Origin: CAZEFK01 sp964511405
Lineage (GTDB): Bacteria > Pseudomonadota > Alphaproteobacteria > Elsterales > Elsteraceae
Direction of reading: 5' to 3'
Length of the DNA stretch: 39,347 bases
Assembly (NCBI GenBank): GCA_964511405.1
Contig: CAZEFK010000042.1
Location: forward strand, 1 to 39,347
A program made the position numbers and the translations under genes. Of this stretch, positions 1-9,210 are shown piece after piece. Below the pieces are notes generated by a model. It did no database searches. It was not told the origin of the DNA and was given only the letters and a program-made list of their open reading frames with translations. Every line of letters begins with the position of its first letter. Position 1 is the stretch's first letter.

Positions 1-1
1 C

Positions 2-2824
2 GCCACCGTGCTGCAGCAGAAGCTGTCGCAGCTGCCGGGGGTCGGGCAGGTGATCCTGGGCGGCAGCTCGCTGCCGGCGGTGCGGGTCGAGATCAACCCC
101 CACGCCCTGTTCAAGTACGGCATCGGCCTGGAGGACGTGCGCGCCGCCCTGGCCGCAGCCAACGCCAACAGCCCCAAGGGGGCCATCGAGGTCGGCGGGC
201 GCCGCTACCAGGTCTACACCAACGACCAGGCGACCAAGGCCGACCAGTACCGCGACCTGGTGGTCGGACACCGCAACGGCTCGGCCGTGCGGCTGCGCGA
301 CCTCGCCGAGGTGGACGATTCGGTCGAGGACCTGCGCAACCAAGGCCTGGCCAACGGCAAGGCCTCGGTGCTGGTGCTGATCTCGCGCCAGCCGGCCGCC
401 AACATCATCGAGCTGGTCGACCGGGTGCGCGCGCTGCTGCCCGAGCTGCGAGCCTCGATCCCGCCCGACATCGACCTGGAGGTCGCCGCCGACCAGACCG
501 CCAGCATCCGGGCCTCGCTCGCCGACGTGCAGCGCGCGCTGCTGATCGCGACGGCGCTGGTGGTGCTGGTGGTGTTCGCGTTCCTGCGCAGCCCGCGCGC
601 CACCTGGATCCCGGCGGTCGCGGTGCCGGTGTCGCTGCTCGGCACCTTCGGCGCCATGTACCTGCTGGGCTACAGCCTGGACAACCTATCGCTGATGGCG
701 CTGACCATCTCGACCGGTTTCGTGGTCGACGACGCCGTGGTGGTGCTGGAGAACGTGACCCGGCACATGGAAGCCGGCATGCCGCGCCGCCAGGCGGCGC
801 TCCGAGGCGCGCGCGAGGTCAGCTTCACGGTCCTGTCCATGAGCCTGTCGCTGATCGCGGTGTTCACGCCGATCCTGCTGATGGGCGGCATCTTCGGCCG
901 GCTGTTCCGCGAGTTCGCCATGACCATCTCGATCGCCATCGGCGTGTCGATGGTGGTCTCGCTGACCACGACCCCGATGATGTGCGCACTGCTGCTGCGC
1001 TTCGGCCCCGAGCGCCGCCACGGCCTGATATACCGGTGGAGCGAGGCAGCCTTCGACGGCATGCTGGCGGCCTATCGCGTGACCCTGGGCTGGGCGCTGC
1101 GCCACACCCGGATCACCGCCTTGAGCCTGGTCGCGACTGTGGTGTTCGCGATCTTTCTGTTCGGCGCCCTGCCCAAGAGCTTCCTGCCGCAGCAGGACAA
1201 CGGCACCTTGTTCGGCGGCATCCAGGCCGACCAGAGCATCTCGTTCCAGTCGATGCGCCAGAAGCTGGTCCAGTTCATCGGCCTGATCGAGGCCGACCCG
1301 GCGGTCGCCGGGGTGGTCGCCTTCACCGGCGGCGGCGCGACCAACTCCGGCTTCGTCTATGTCACGCTCAAGCCGCTGGCGCAGCGCCACCGCCTGACGT
1401 CCGACCAGGTGATCCAGCGCCTGCGCCCGCAGCTGGCCAAGGTCGCCGGCGCCACGCTGTTCCTGCAGGCGGCCCAGGGTTTCCGCGCCGGCGGCCGGCA
1501 GAGCAATGCCCAGTACCAGTACACGCTGCAGTCGGACGACCTGCAGGAACTCCGGACCTGGGGGCCGAAGCTGGTGCAGGCGCTGCAGCAGGTGCCCGAT
1601 GTCGTCGACGTCAACAGCGACCAGCAGGATCACGGGCTGGAGACCGACCTGGTGATCGACCGCGCCACCGCCGCGCGCCTGGGGCTCAAGGCCAGCCAGA
1701 TCGACAACACGCTCTACGACGCGTTCGGACAACGGCAGGTCTCGACCATCTATGCCGCGCTCAACCAGTACCACGTGGTCATGGAGGTGGCGCCCGAATA
1801 CCGGGAGAACCCGGAAGCGCTGCGCGAGATCTATGTCAGCACCGCAGGCGGCGCGGTGTCCGGCACTCAGGCGACCAACGCCGTGGCCGGCACCACGGCG
1901 GCTGCGGCCGGCCGCACCCCAGCCACGACCCAGGCGGCTACGGCGGCGGCGGTGGCCGCCGACACCGCCCGCAACCGGGCAACCAACCAGATCGCCACGG
2001 TCGGCCATGGCAGCGCCTCGACCGGATCGGCGGTCAGCACCACGCCGGAGACCATGGTGCCGCTGTCGGCCTTCGTCCATTTCGGGCCCGGCACGGCGCC
2101 GCTGTCGGTCAGCCATCAAGGCCAGTTCGTCGCGACCACGCTGTCGTTCAATGTGCCGCCGGGCAAGTCGCTGAGCGACGCGGTCAATGCCATCGACGGC
2201 ACCATGAACCGCATCGGCGTGCCGGCCGACATCCACGGCGCCTTCGCCGGCAACGCCCAGGTCTTCCAGCAGTCGCTGGCCAATCAGCCGATCCTGATCG
2301 GCTCAGCCCTACTGGCTATCTATATCGTGCTGGGCATCCTCTACGAGAGCTACATCCATCCGATCACGATCCTGTCGACCCTGCCCTCGGCCGGCGCCGG
2401 GGCGGCGATCGCGCTGCTGGTGACCGGCACCGAGCTCAGCATCATCGCCGTGCTCGGCGTCATCCTGCTGATCGGCATCGTCAAGAAGAACGCCATCATG
2501 ATGATCGACTTCGCGCTGGCGGCCGAGCGCGCCCGCGGCCTCGCGCCGCGCCAGGCCATCTTCGAGGCCTGCCTGCTGCGCTTCCGGCCGATCATGATGA
2601 CCACGCTCGCGGCGCTGCTCGGCGCCCTGCCGCTGGCGATCGGCCTGGGCGAGGGCGCCGAGCTGCGCCGTCCGCTCGGCATCTCGATCGTCGGCGGCCT
2701 GATCGTCAGCCAGATCCTGACCCTGTACACGACCCCGGTGGTCTATCTGTATCTCGACCGCCTGCGCATCCGCGGCGGCCGCGCCCGCCGCGCCCCGCGG
2801 TTGCTGCCGGAGGGCGGCGCGTAA
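2..2824 (+). CDS. RND multidrug efflux permease, MdtB/MdtC-like (5' partial)
   Basis: Inner-membrane proton-driven pump of the AcrB/MdtBC (HAE1) family, which exports drugs through a periplasmic adaptor and an outer-membrane channel. The frame is open at the window edge; about 150 N-terminal residues lie outside by comparison with the family. The part seen holds the first porter loop, a TM4 segment with the paired aspartates (DDAVVVLENV, about nt 727-760), the second periplasmic loop and a TM10 segment with the conserved lysine (GIVKKNAIMMIDF, about nt 2476-2515). About 75 residues rich in Ala and Thr (nt 1845-2065) sit in the C-terminal porter region where relatives have a short loop; the frame stays intact. 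Its TAA overlaps the ATG of the next gene by one base. Family assignment is firm, substrate unknown. Confidence 0.95.
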   Translation, partial: ATVLQQKLSQLPGVGQVILGGSSLPAVRVEINPHALFKYGIGLEDVRAALAAANANSPKGAIEVGGRRYQVYTNDQATKADQYRDLVVGHRNGSAVRLRDLAEVDDSVEDLRNQGLANGKASVLVLISRQPAANIIELVDRVRALLPELRASIPPDIDLEVAADQTASIRASLADVQRALLIATALVVLVVFAFLRSPRATWIPAVAVPVSLLGTFGAMYLLGYSLDNLSLMALTISTGFVVDDAVVVLENVTRHMEAGMPRRQAALRGAREVSFTVLSMSLSLIAVFTPILLMGGIFGRLFREFAMTISIAIGVSMVVSLTTTPMMCALLLRFGPERRHGLIYRWSEAAFDGMLAAYRVTLGWALRHTRITALSLVATVVFAIFLFGALPKSFLPQQDNGTLFGGIQADQSISFQSMRQKLVQFIGLIEADPAVAGVVAFTGGGATNSGFVYVTLKPLAQRHRLTSDQVIQRLRPQLAKVAGATLFLQAAQGFRAGGRQSNAQYQYTLQSDDLQELRTWGPKLVQALQQVPDVVDVNSDQQDHGLETDLVIDRATAARLGLKASQIDNTLYDAFGQRQVSTIYAALNQYHVVMEVAPEYRENPEALREIYVSTAGGAVSGTQATNAVAGTTAAAAGRTPATTQAATAAAVAADTARNRATNQIATVGHGSASTGSAVSTTPETMVPLSAFVHFGPGTAPLSVSHQGQFVATTLSFNVPPGKSLSDAVNAIDGTMNRIGVPADIHGAFAGNAQVFQQSLANQPILIGSALLAIYIVLGILYESYIHPITILSTLPSAGAGAAIALLVTGTELSIIAVLGVILLIGIVKKNAIMMIDFALAAERARGLAPRQAIFEACLLRFRPIMMTTLAALLGALPLAIGLGEGAELRRPLGISIVGGLIVSQILTLYTTPVVYLYLDRLRIRGGRARRAPRLLPEGGA

Positions 2825-4272
2825 TGGCGCTTGGCCGCCCAGCCTTGGCAATCACGCTCGCCCTGGCTCTCGCCGGGTGCATGGTCGGCCCAGACTACCA
2901 GAAACCCGCCGCGATCGTGCCTGCGGGCTTCAAGGAAGCCGCCGGCTGGAGGCCGGCGATCCCGCAGGACGCGGCCGACCGCGGCCGCTGGTGGGCGATC
3001 TACCACGATCCGGTGCTGGACCAGCTGGAGGCCCAGGTCGCGGTCTCGAACCAGAGCCTGAAGGCCTCGGAGGCGGCGTTCCGCCAGGCGCGGGCGCTGG
3101 TCGGCGAGTCAGGCGCCAGCCTGTTCCCGACGCTGGCCGTCACGCCGTCGGCCACGCGCAGCGGCGGCGGCCGGACCAAGCCCCGGACCAGCTACGAGCT
3201 TAGCGGGGACGCGAGCTGGGTGATCGACCTGTGGGGGCGCATCCGCCGCCAGGTCGAGGGCGACCTTGCCAGCGCCCAGGCCAGCGCCGGCGACCTCGCC
3301 TCGGCCCGGCTGTCGGCCCAGGCGGCGCTGGCCTCCGACTATTTCCAGCTGCGCGGCCGGGATGCCCAGCTCGACCTGCTGAATGCCGCCGTCGAGGCCT
3401 ACAAGCAGTCGCTGGCGATCGCCACCAACCAGTACCAGGCCGGCATCGTCTCGCGCGCCGACGTCGTGACGGCGCAGACCCAGCTCGACACCACCCAATC
3501 GCAGGCGGTCGCCGTCGGCGTGCAGCGGGCGCAGCTGGAGCATGCGATCGCGGTGCTGATCGGCAAGCCGCCGGCCGAGCTCACCATCGCCAAGGCGCCG
3601 CTGGCGACCACGGTGCCGGTGGTGCCGGCCGGCCTGCCCTCGACGCTTCTGGAGCGCCGGCCCGACATCGCCGCCGCCGAGCGGCGCATGGCCGTGGCCA
3701 ACGCCCAAGTCGGCGTGGCCACCGCGGCGTTCTTCCCGACCCTGACGCTGTCGGCCTCGGGCGGCTTTTCGGGCAGCGCGCTCGGCACCCTGCTCCGGGC
3801 CTCCGACAGCCTGTGGTCACTGGGCGGCAGCCTGGCCCAGACGGTCTTCGACGGCGGCCTGCGCCGCAGCGAGCTGGCGGCCGCGCGCGCGACCTATGAC
3901 GAGGCGGTGGCGACATACCGGCAGACCGCGCTGACCGGCTTCCAGCAGGTCGAGGACCAGCTGGCGTCCTTGCGCATCCTGGAGGAGCAGGCTGGGCTGC
4001 AGGACCGCGCCGTGGCCTCGGCGCGCGAGGCCGAGCGCCTCCAGCTCAACCAGTACCGCGCCGGCACCGCCGCCTACACCGCCGTGATCACGGCGCAGCA
4101 GACCGCCCTCGGCAACGAGGAGACCGCGGTCACCATCCTGCAGGACCGGCTGGTCGCCAGCGTCGGCCTGGTCCAGGCGCTGGGCGGCGGCTGGAACGCC
4201 TCGGCCCTGCCCAACCAGGTCGATCTGGACGACCCGCTGGCCTTCGTGGGCGGCAGCGCGCCGAAGCCGTAG
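2824..4272 (+). CDS. Outer-membrane efflux lipoprotein (NodT/OprM family)
   Basis: Trimeric outer-membrane/periplasmic exit duct for the RND pump encoded just upstream. The 482-residue protein begins with a lipoprotein signal peptide and lipobox LAGC (acylated Cys19), followed by the typical MVGPDYQKP start of the mature protein. Two outer-membrane-efflux repeats follow, with the family motifs LLERRPDIAAAERR and a FFPTLTLSASGG strand. The start ATG lies inside the permease stop (TAATG), so translation is coupled and the two are one operon; the adaptor gene presumably lies upstream of the window. The gene ends one base before the stop codon of a converging gene. Length is normal for NodT-type factors. 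Confidence 0.95.
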   Translation: MALGRPALAITLALALAGCMVGPDYQKPAAIVPAGFKEAAGWRPAIPQDAADRGRWWAIYHDPVLDQLEAQVAVSNQSLKASEAAFRQARALVGESGASLFPTLAVTPSATRSGGGRTKPRTSYELSGDASWVIDLWGRIRRQVEGDLASAQASAGDLASARLSAQAALASDYFQLRGRDAQLDLLNAAVEAYKQSLAIATNQYQAGIVSRADVVTAQTQLDTTQSQAVAVGVQRAQLEHAIAVLIGKPPAELTIAKAPLATTVPVVPAGLPSTLLERRPDIAAAERRMAVANAQVGVATAAFFPTLTLSASGGFSGSALGTLLRASDSLWSLGGSLAQTVFDGGLRRSELAAARATYDEAVATYRQTALTGFQQVEDQLASLRILEEQAGLQDRAVASAREAERLQLNQYRAGTAAYTAVITAQQTALGNEETAVTILQDRLVASVGLVQALGGGWNASALPNQVDLDDPLAFVGGSAPKP

Positions 4273-4974
4273 CTATGGGAGCTCCTGCGTAGTCTCGTCC
4301 CGGGCCGTGAATGACGAACACCCGTCAGCGACGTACACCACCCGGCCATCAGCCGGGCTCGCAGCGGACAGGCACACGCCGTAGTCGGACAGGGCGCCCC
4401 ACCCATCGATCCACGCAAAGCATGCGCAGTCTCGACAGCGCCCGAGCGACCGCTCACCGGGCCGCTCTCCCCAGCGCTTGGCGACCGCGTCAGCGAGGTC
4501 GTAGGCGGCCTGTTCCTTGGGCGACAATTCGAACGGGCGACTATCGGGTGGCTTGATGCCGGCGTGATCTATGTACGCGCCGCTCGGGAGCTGGACGCAC
4601 CATTGCGGCTCCCCGGTGACGGTCGCCATCGTGCGCAGGCAATGACCGTTCGAGAAGCGGACGATGAGTTCCGGCACATCGCCCTCGCGCCGCAGGCTCG
4701 CGACGGTGGCGCCGATCAGGCTCTGGAAACCTCGGTCGATCTCATGGGCGGTATTCGAGCCGCCATATAGGACGGACGCGCCGTCTTCGACGCGCCAATC
4801 GTACTCGATCCAAATGCAGGCTTCGCCCCGATCGTCGAGCCGGCGCCGATCTCGTTTGCTGAACACAGGCGAAAGACGGCCAAGCTCCACGAACAGCGTC
4901 GCGCCATAGCCCTTCCAGGCGTGCGATACCGGCAGTCCGAGCAGCGGGCGAACCAATTCCGAGAAATCAACCAT
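4273..4974 (-). CDS. Hypothetical protein with C-terminal cysteine cluster
   Basis: A 233-residue soluble protein I do not recognise with confidence. No signal peptide or membrane segment is seen. The N-terminal two thirds look like a mixed alpha/beta domain. The C-terminal ~55 residues carry cysteines at 180, 183, 185, 201 and 219 in the arrangement CxxCxCF ... YGVC ... DGRVVYVADGCSSF, suggesting a small metal or iron-sulfur binding domain. I have a low-confidence memory of similar C-terminal domains in DUFs of bacterial and phage genomes. GC is visibly lower than in the flanking genes and it stands alone, converging on the efflux operon with no spacer, which suggests an acquired gene. Start is the ATG at 4974. 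Function unknown. Confidence 0.7.
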   Translation of the reverse strand: MVDFSELVRPLLGLPVSHAWKGYGATLFVELGRLSPVFSKRDRRRLDDRGEACIWIEYDWRVEDGASVLYGGSNTAHEIDRGFQSLIGATVASLRREGDVPELIVRFSNGHCLRTMATVTGEPQWCVQLPSGAYIDHAGIKPPDSRPFELSPKEQAAYDLADAVAKRWGERPGERSLGRCRDCACFAWIDGWGALSDYGVCLSAASPADGRVVYVADGCSSFTARDETTQELP

Positions 4975-5110
4975 TGCTTGTTCTGGCTTTATCGCGGGGC
5001 CGCGACGGTCTCATGTAGCGGTCGCACCGGGCAAGCTTATGGGTCTCCTAGTCACAAGCGCGTAACATCTCATCATCGATAATCGATGCTATCCTGCCGC
5101 GGTGACTCCC

Positions 5111-5944
5111 ATGGCTTGCCTCCGGCGCGTCGCCGCGCTCCTGTGCGCCCTGCTTGCCGGCGCGGTGTCGGCGCGGGCCGCGGATCGCGTGACCTGGCTG
5201 GTCACCGATTTCCCGCCGGTCTTCATCCTGCACGGGGCGCAACGGGGCACCGGCGTCGGCGACCGCACCATGGCCTGGTTCCAGCAGCGCCTGCCTGATT
5301 TCGAGCATGAGACGCAGACGGTGCCGCTGCAGCAGGTCTGGCAGGCCCTGGGGCAGGCCGACGGCCGCTGCTATGCCGCAGCGGTCAAGAGCCCCGGCCG
5401 CGAAGCGGCGGCCCTGTTCTCGGCCCAGGTCTATTGGAGCCCGACGGCGCGCATCCAGATCCGCAAGGCCGACAGGGCGCGGTTCGAGCCCTATCTCGCC
5501 GGCGGGCGCGCCATTGACCTCGACCGGTTGCTGGCCGGCCCCCTCACCGGCGGCGTCGTCCGCGGCCGGGCCGACGTCTCGCGGGCCGCCGCCCGCTTCG
5601 CCGACAAGCCGGCCGTCGTCGCCGCCGACGACGCGGCGACGCTGTTCCGCCGGCTCAATGCCGGCGACCTCGACTGGATCCTCTCTTATCCCTGGGAATC
5701 CTGGTACCTGGCGTCGACCCTCGGGCTCGCGGCCCCGACCGAGGCGCTGCCGGTCGCCGGCGAGCCGAAATACTTGGCCGCCCATTTCGCCTGCTCGAAC
5801 CAGCCGCTCGGCCGCCGGATCATCGCCGCCATCGACCGCGTCATCGCCGAGGCCGGCCGGCCGCCGCCCTATTTCGAGTTCGCCCGCACCTGGACGGACC
5901 CCCAGACGGTCGCCGACATCCTGCATGACGCGTTTGGACAGTGA
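5111..5944 (+). CDS. Periplasmic solute-binding-like protein (TIGR02285-like)
   Basis: A 277-residue exported protein with a cleavable signal peptide (Arg-rich start, hydrophobic core, cleavage near SARA-AD). The mature part resembles small type-3 extracellular solute-binding proteins of the kind annotated TIGR02285: an opening VTWLVTDFPPVFI strand, a GVGDRTMAWF segment, and a final helix reaching the C-terminus. No transporter genes are adjacent, so it may serve sensing rather than uptake. A GTG three codons upstream (5102) could also start it; I prefer the ATG. The stop lies 3 bp from the stop of the converging lipid operon. Fold assignment is moderate; ligand unknown. Confidence 0.7.
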   Translation: MACLRRVAALLCALLAGAVSARAADRVTWLVTDFPPVFILHGAQRGTGVGDRTMAWFQQRLPDFEHETQTVPLQQVWQALGQADGRCYAAAVKSPGREAAALFSAQVYWSPTARIQIRKADRARFEPYLAGGRAIDLDRLLAGPLTGGVVRGRADVSRAAARFADKPAVVAADDAATLFRRLNAGDLDWILSYPWESWYLASTLGLAAPTEALPVAGEPKYLAAHFACSNQPLGRRIIAAIDRVIAEAGRPPPYFEFARTWTDPQTVADILHDAFGQ

Positions 5945-5947
5945 CCC

Positions 5948-7522
5948 TCAGGCAACCGGGCGCCACCGGCCAACGGGACGCGGGCGCCCTCGCCGGCCCT
6001 GCCAAGCCGCTTGCGCCACCCACCCGGCCAGCACCGCGCCCGCCCCGAAGCCAACCGCCGCCAGCCCCGGCCAGGCCAGCAGGGCCAGGCGGTCGGCGAT
6101 CTCGGGCAGGCGGTCGAGGCACAGCGCGCCGTCGAACCGGAACAGCTTGTCGTCGCCCTTGGTCGCACAGCCGGCATAGAGCGCCGCCTCCGACCACAGC
6201 GCTATCACCTGGAACAGGGCGGCGTAGGCCAGGAGCGCGATCAGCACCGGCCGCGCCCGCGGCCGCTCCAGGATCGCGGCGGCGCCCAACCCAAGGGCGG
6301 GCGCGGTCCAGGGCGCCAGGATGTGCAGGTACCAGCCGGGCGTGTTGCCGTTGCCGTTGGTCGCGACCCCGATCAGCACGTGATAGCCGAGGCCGGCACC
6401 GAACGCCGCCGCCAGCAGCACGAACAGCCAGCCGGGATCGGCCAGCGGGCGCCGCCGCTGGCGCCCAAGGAAGGCGGCGAGCAGCCAGCCGGCCAGCGCC
6501 AGCAGCGGCAGATGCAGCAGGGGCGGCAGGCGGGTCAGCGACCAGGTCCCGGCCCACGACCAGGACGCGATCGTCGCCGCCAGGCCGCGCGCGACGGCAT
6601 AGGCCGAGCCGTGCGCCGCCAGCCCGGCCCACAGCCCGCCCTGGGCGGCCAGACGGATGACGTCGTCGCTGCCGGTCGGCGCGCCGAAGGCCAGGGCCAT
6701 GGCGAGGTACCAGCCGCCGCCCAGGGCCAGCGCCGGCAGCAGCAGCCAGCCCAGCCGGCGCCCGCCGCCGGCCAGCGCCAGCCACAGCGCTGAAGCGGCC
6801 GTGATCGGCAGGAAGAAGGCCTTGGTCAGCAGCCCCAGGCCCAGCACCACGCCGGCCGCGGCCAGCCGGCCCCGGCCGATGTCGGGCGGCCGGGCGCCGA
6901 CCAACAGCCAGGCGAGCGCGCCTGATAACAGCAGGCAGAGCGAATCGTTGCCCAGGCGCATGAACTCCGGGAACAGCTGCGGTAGCGCCAGCGGATAGAG
7001 GCCGAAGCCCAGTAGCGCCCCCGGGCGCCCGCGCCAGGCCTGCAGCCCCAGGGCCAGCCCGGCGATCGCCAGCGCCGCCGAGGCCAGCCGCAGCGCCAGG
7101 AGCTGCGACAGCAGCGGCAACCGGTCGGTGATCCGGGTCAGCGGCGCCAGGACCAGGTAGTAGAGCGGCGGATGCTGGGCCTGCCAGTTCGGCGCGTCGG
7201 TCGGCCGGAAGCCGGGCCGGTCCCCCTGCTCGCGCTCGGCCGTGCGGAAGCGGTCGACCCGGTCCGGCGCCTCGAAGAAGCGGCGATAGACCCGGTCGTC
7301 GCGGTCGAAGGGCGGCTCCAGCGACCCGTAGGGCACCGGGCCCGGCCAGTCGACCACGGCGCGGTCCAGGCCGCTGGCGCCATAGCGCGGGATCGTGCCG
7401 GTGTCGGCGACCTGGCGCAGGCTCGAGTAGTGCGCGGTTTCGTCGAAGCCCTCGAAGGGCGGCAGCAGCGCGACGTGGCCGAGCCCGATCAGCGCGATCG
7501 CCGCCAGCAGCAGCCAGCGCAT
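5948..7522 (-). CDS. Polytopic membrane protein, GT-C glycosyltransferase-like
   Basis: A 524-residue protein with about ten hydrophobic segments. After TM1 it has the motif PPFEGFDETAHY, the acidic pair in the first periplasmic loop typical of lipid-linked-sugar glycosyltransferases of the GT-C type (ArnT/PMT/DUF2142-like). The large first loop ends with HPPLYYL, also common in these families. It is the last gene of the lipid operon: its ATG at 7522 shares one base with the TGA of the acyltransferase (TGATG). A plausible role is transfer of a sugar from a polyprenyl carrier onto a product of this operon; this is inferred from fold and context, and the substrate is unknown. Confidence 0.75.
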   Translation of the reverse strand: MRWLLLAAIALIGLGHVALLPPFEGFDETAHYSSLRQVADTGTIPRYGASGLDRAVVDWPGPVPYGSLEPPFDRDDRVYRRFFEAPDRVDRFRTAEREQGDRPGFRPTDAPNWQAQHPPLYYLVLAPLTRITDRLPLLSQLLALRLASAALAIAGLALGLQAWRGRPGALLGFGLYPLALPQLFPEFMRLGNDSLCLLLSGALAWLLVGARPPDIGRGRLAAAGVVLGLGLLTKAFFLPITAASALWLALAGGGRRLGWLLLPALALGGGWYLAMALAFGAPTGSDDVIRLAAQGGLWAGLAAHGSAYAVARGLAATIASWSWAGTWSLTRLPPLLHLPLLALAGWLLAAFLGRQRRRPLADPGWLFVLLAAAFGAGLGYHVLIGVATNGNGNTPGWYLHILAPWTAPALGLGAAAILERPRARPVLIALLAYAALFQVIALWSEAALYAGCATKGDDKLFRFDGALCLDRLPEIADRLALLAWPGLAAVGFGAGAVLAGWVAQAAWQGRRGRPRPVGRWRPVA

Positions 7523-8229
7523 CACGGCTGCAAGGCCCGCACGGCGGCCTCGCAGCGCCGGGCGACCTCGGCCCAGCCGGCGCGGTCGTTGGCGACGTCG
7601 GCAAAGCTCAGCGCCGGGCCGATCGCCAGGGTCAGGCGCGCCGGCCGCGGCCAGCGGCGATCGGGCGGCAGGGCGGCAAAGGCCCCGTCCAGCCAGCACG
7701 GCACCACCGGCACCGGCGTGCCGGCGACGAAGGTGCCGATGCCGGCGCGGAAGCGGGCCATGACACCGTCGCGGGCGCGCGTGCCTTCCGGGAACAGGAT
7801 CAGGATCAGCCCGTCCTCGGCCAGGCGGGCGCGCAGCAGGGCGAGGTCGTCGGCGGTCGTGCCCTGGCGCCGGATCGGCAGGGCATTGACGAAGAAGGCG
7901 GCGAACGCCGCCGCCGCGGTCGAGGTGAAGAAGGTGTCGCCGGCCGCCAGCGGGCAGGCGCGGTCGGCCAGCCGCCAGGGCAGCGCCGCCGCCAGGGTCA
8001 GGGCGTCGAGATGGCTCGCATGGTTGGCGATCATCACGAAGGGCGGCTCGGGCAAGTGCGCGCGACCGGTCACGGTCAGCCGATGGACCCAGCGCAGGTA
8101 GCGGCGCACCAGCAGCCACCAGACGAACCGCGTCGCGGTCCCGACCAGGCCCCATTCCCGGGCGCGGCTGGTCAGCCGCCGCCGCGGCGAAAGGTCGATG
8201 TCGCGCGCGGGCTTGAGCTGCCAGTCCAC
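7522..8229 (-). CDS. 1-acyl-glycerol-3-phosphate acyltransferase-like (PlsC family)
   Basis: A 235-residue PlsC-type acyltransferase that would place an acyl chain on a glycerophosphate-like acceptor at the membrane. The catalytic HX4D box is present as NHASHLD (about residues 69-75), and the phosphate-binding FPEGTR box at about 149-154. A hydrophobic N-terminal segment fits membrane association. The start is a GTG at 8229, three bases after the CdsA-like stop; its own stop overlaps the ATG of the next membrane protein. The genomic position in a CDP-alcohol phosphotransferase/CdsA cluster suggests a dedicated lipid rather than the housekeeping PlsC. Confidence 0.88.
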   Translation of the reverse strand: MDWQLKPARDIDLSPRRRLTSRAREWGLVGTATRFVWWLLVRRYLRWVHRLTVTGRAHLPEPPFVMIANHASHLDALTLAAALPWRLADRACPLAAGDTFFTSTAAAAFAAFFVNALPIRRQGTTADDLALLRARLAEDGLILILFPEGTRARDGVMARFRAGIGTFVAGTPVPVVPCWLDGAFAALPPDRRWPRPARLTLAIGPALSFADVANDRAGWAEVARRCEAAVRALQP

Positions 8230-8232
8230 GGG

Positions 8233-9210
8233 CTAAAACAGGATGCGCTTGGGCTGGTCCAGCCCGAAGCCGACGAAGTAGCCGACATAGTGGAAGGCCG
8301 CCGGCGCCACCAGCAGCAGGCTGTTGAAGCGGTCCAGGACGCCGCCGTGGCCGGGGATGGCCTGGCCGATGTCCTTGATCCCGATGTCGCGCTTGATCGA
8401 CGACAGCATCAGGTCGCCGAACTGGGCGCCGATGCCGACCAGGACGCCCAGCCCGATCAGCGTCAGCGGCGCGGCCATGGCGGTGCCGGCAAACACCGGC
8501 CAGGCCAGCAGGGCCACGACCGCCGTGGTCAGCACCAGGGCGCCGGCCGCGCCCGACAGGGTCTTGTTCGGACTGGTCCGCGGCAGCAGCTTGGGCCCGC
8601 CCAGGCTCTTGCCGACGGTGAAGGCCAGCACGTCGCTCAACGCCACCGCGAACAGCAGCAGCAGCACGATCGGCCGGTAGTTGCGGTCGTTGGCCATGTA
8701 GCCCAGATGGCCCAGGCCGGCGCCGAACAGCATGTAGGCGACCGTCGCCAGCGCCACCCGCTGCAGATAGCCCTGCGGCCGGTCGAAGGGGATGGTCGCG
8801 ATCAGCAGCACGCTGACCGACAGCGGCATCAGCGCCATGAAGAAATTGTACCAGTGGTCGAGCGCCGCCAGGTTGGTGACCAGGATCGCCAGCACCAGCA
8901 TGCCGGTGACCATGCGGACGCGGAACAGCCCGGTGGCGCGCGCGAACTCGTGCAGGCACAGCAGGCCGAGCACCGTGACCGCGGCGATGGTCCAGACCCG
9001 GCCGGCCAAGACAGGCGCCAGCATGCACGGGATCAGCAGCGCCCACGAGCCGAGCCGGGCCCACAGCTCGCGCCGCAGCGCCGGGCCGATCCGGCCGAGG
9101 GCGCCGAGCGCCAGGATGATCAGCGCCGCCGCCGCCAGCCCGCCGACCGCGCCGGCCGTGATCCAGCGCGTGACCGGGTGCGCGAAGGCGACGTCGAGGC
9201 CGTCGATCAT
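8233..9210 (-). CDS. Phosphatidate cytidylyltransferase-like protein (CdsA family)
   Basis: A 325-residue integral membrane protein of the CTP:phosphatidate cytidylyltransferase family, which makes CDP-diacylglycerol. About eight hydrophobic segments are followed near the C-terminus by the family signature, SSIKRDIGIKDIG then IPGHGGVLDR, where the last usual Asp (DRxD) reads Asn-Ser (DRFNS). Housekeeping cdsA usually lies in a uppS-cdsA-dxr-rseP cluster, which is absent here, so this is probably a paralogue serving this operon, as in the ynbAB arrangement known in E. coli. The ATG at 9210 overlaps the stop of the CDP-alcohol phosphotransferase (ATGA). Confidence 0.88.
   Translation of the reverse strand: MIDGLDVAFAHPVTRWITAGAVGGLAAAALIILALGALGRIGPALRRELWARLGSWALLIPCMLAPVLAGRVWTIAAVTVLGLLCLHEFARATGLFRVRMVTGMLVLAILVTNLAALDHWYNFFMALMPLSVSVLLIATIPFDRPQGYLQRVALATVAYMLFGAGLGHLGYMANDRNYRPIVLLLLFAVALSDVLAFTVGKSLGGPKLLPRTSPNKTLSGAAGALVLTTAVVALLAWPVFAGTAMAAPLTLIGLGVLVGIGAQFGDLMLSSIKRDIGIKDIGQAIPGHGGVLDRFNSLLLVAPAAFHYVGYFVGFGLDQPKRILF

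Noticed and set aside
1845..2065. Frameshift or mobile insertion in the RND gene
   Set aside because: The frame continues without interruption into the conserved C-terminal half and no terminal repeats are seen, so it is an in-frame low-complexity insert.
686..2236. Long antisense open frame of over 500 codons opposite the RND permease
   Set aside because: Composition is Arg/Gln/His-rich without motifs. It mirrors codon bias on the other strand, and the sense strand has clear family motifs throughout.
5948..9064. A continuous minus-strand frame of over 1000 codons spanning the lipid operon
   Set aside because: Only its last 524 codons (the GT-C-like gene) are real. The rest is out of frame with the CdsA-like and PlsC-like genes, which have strong motifs.
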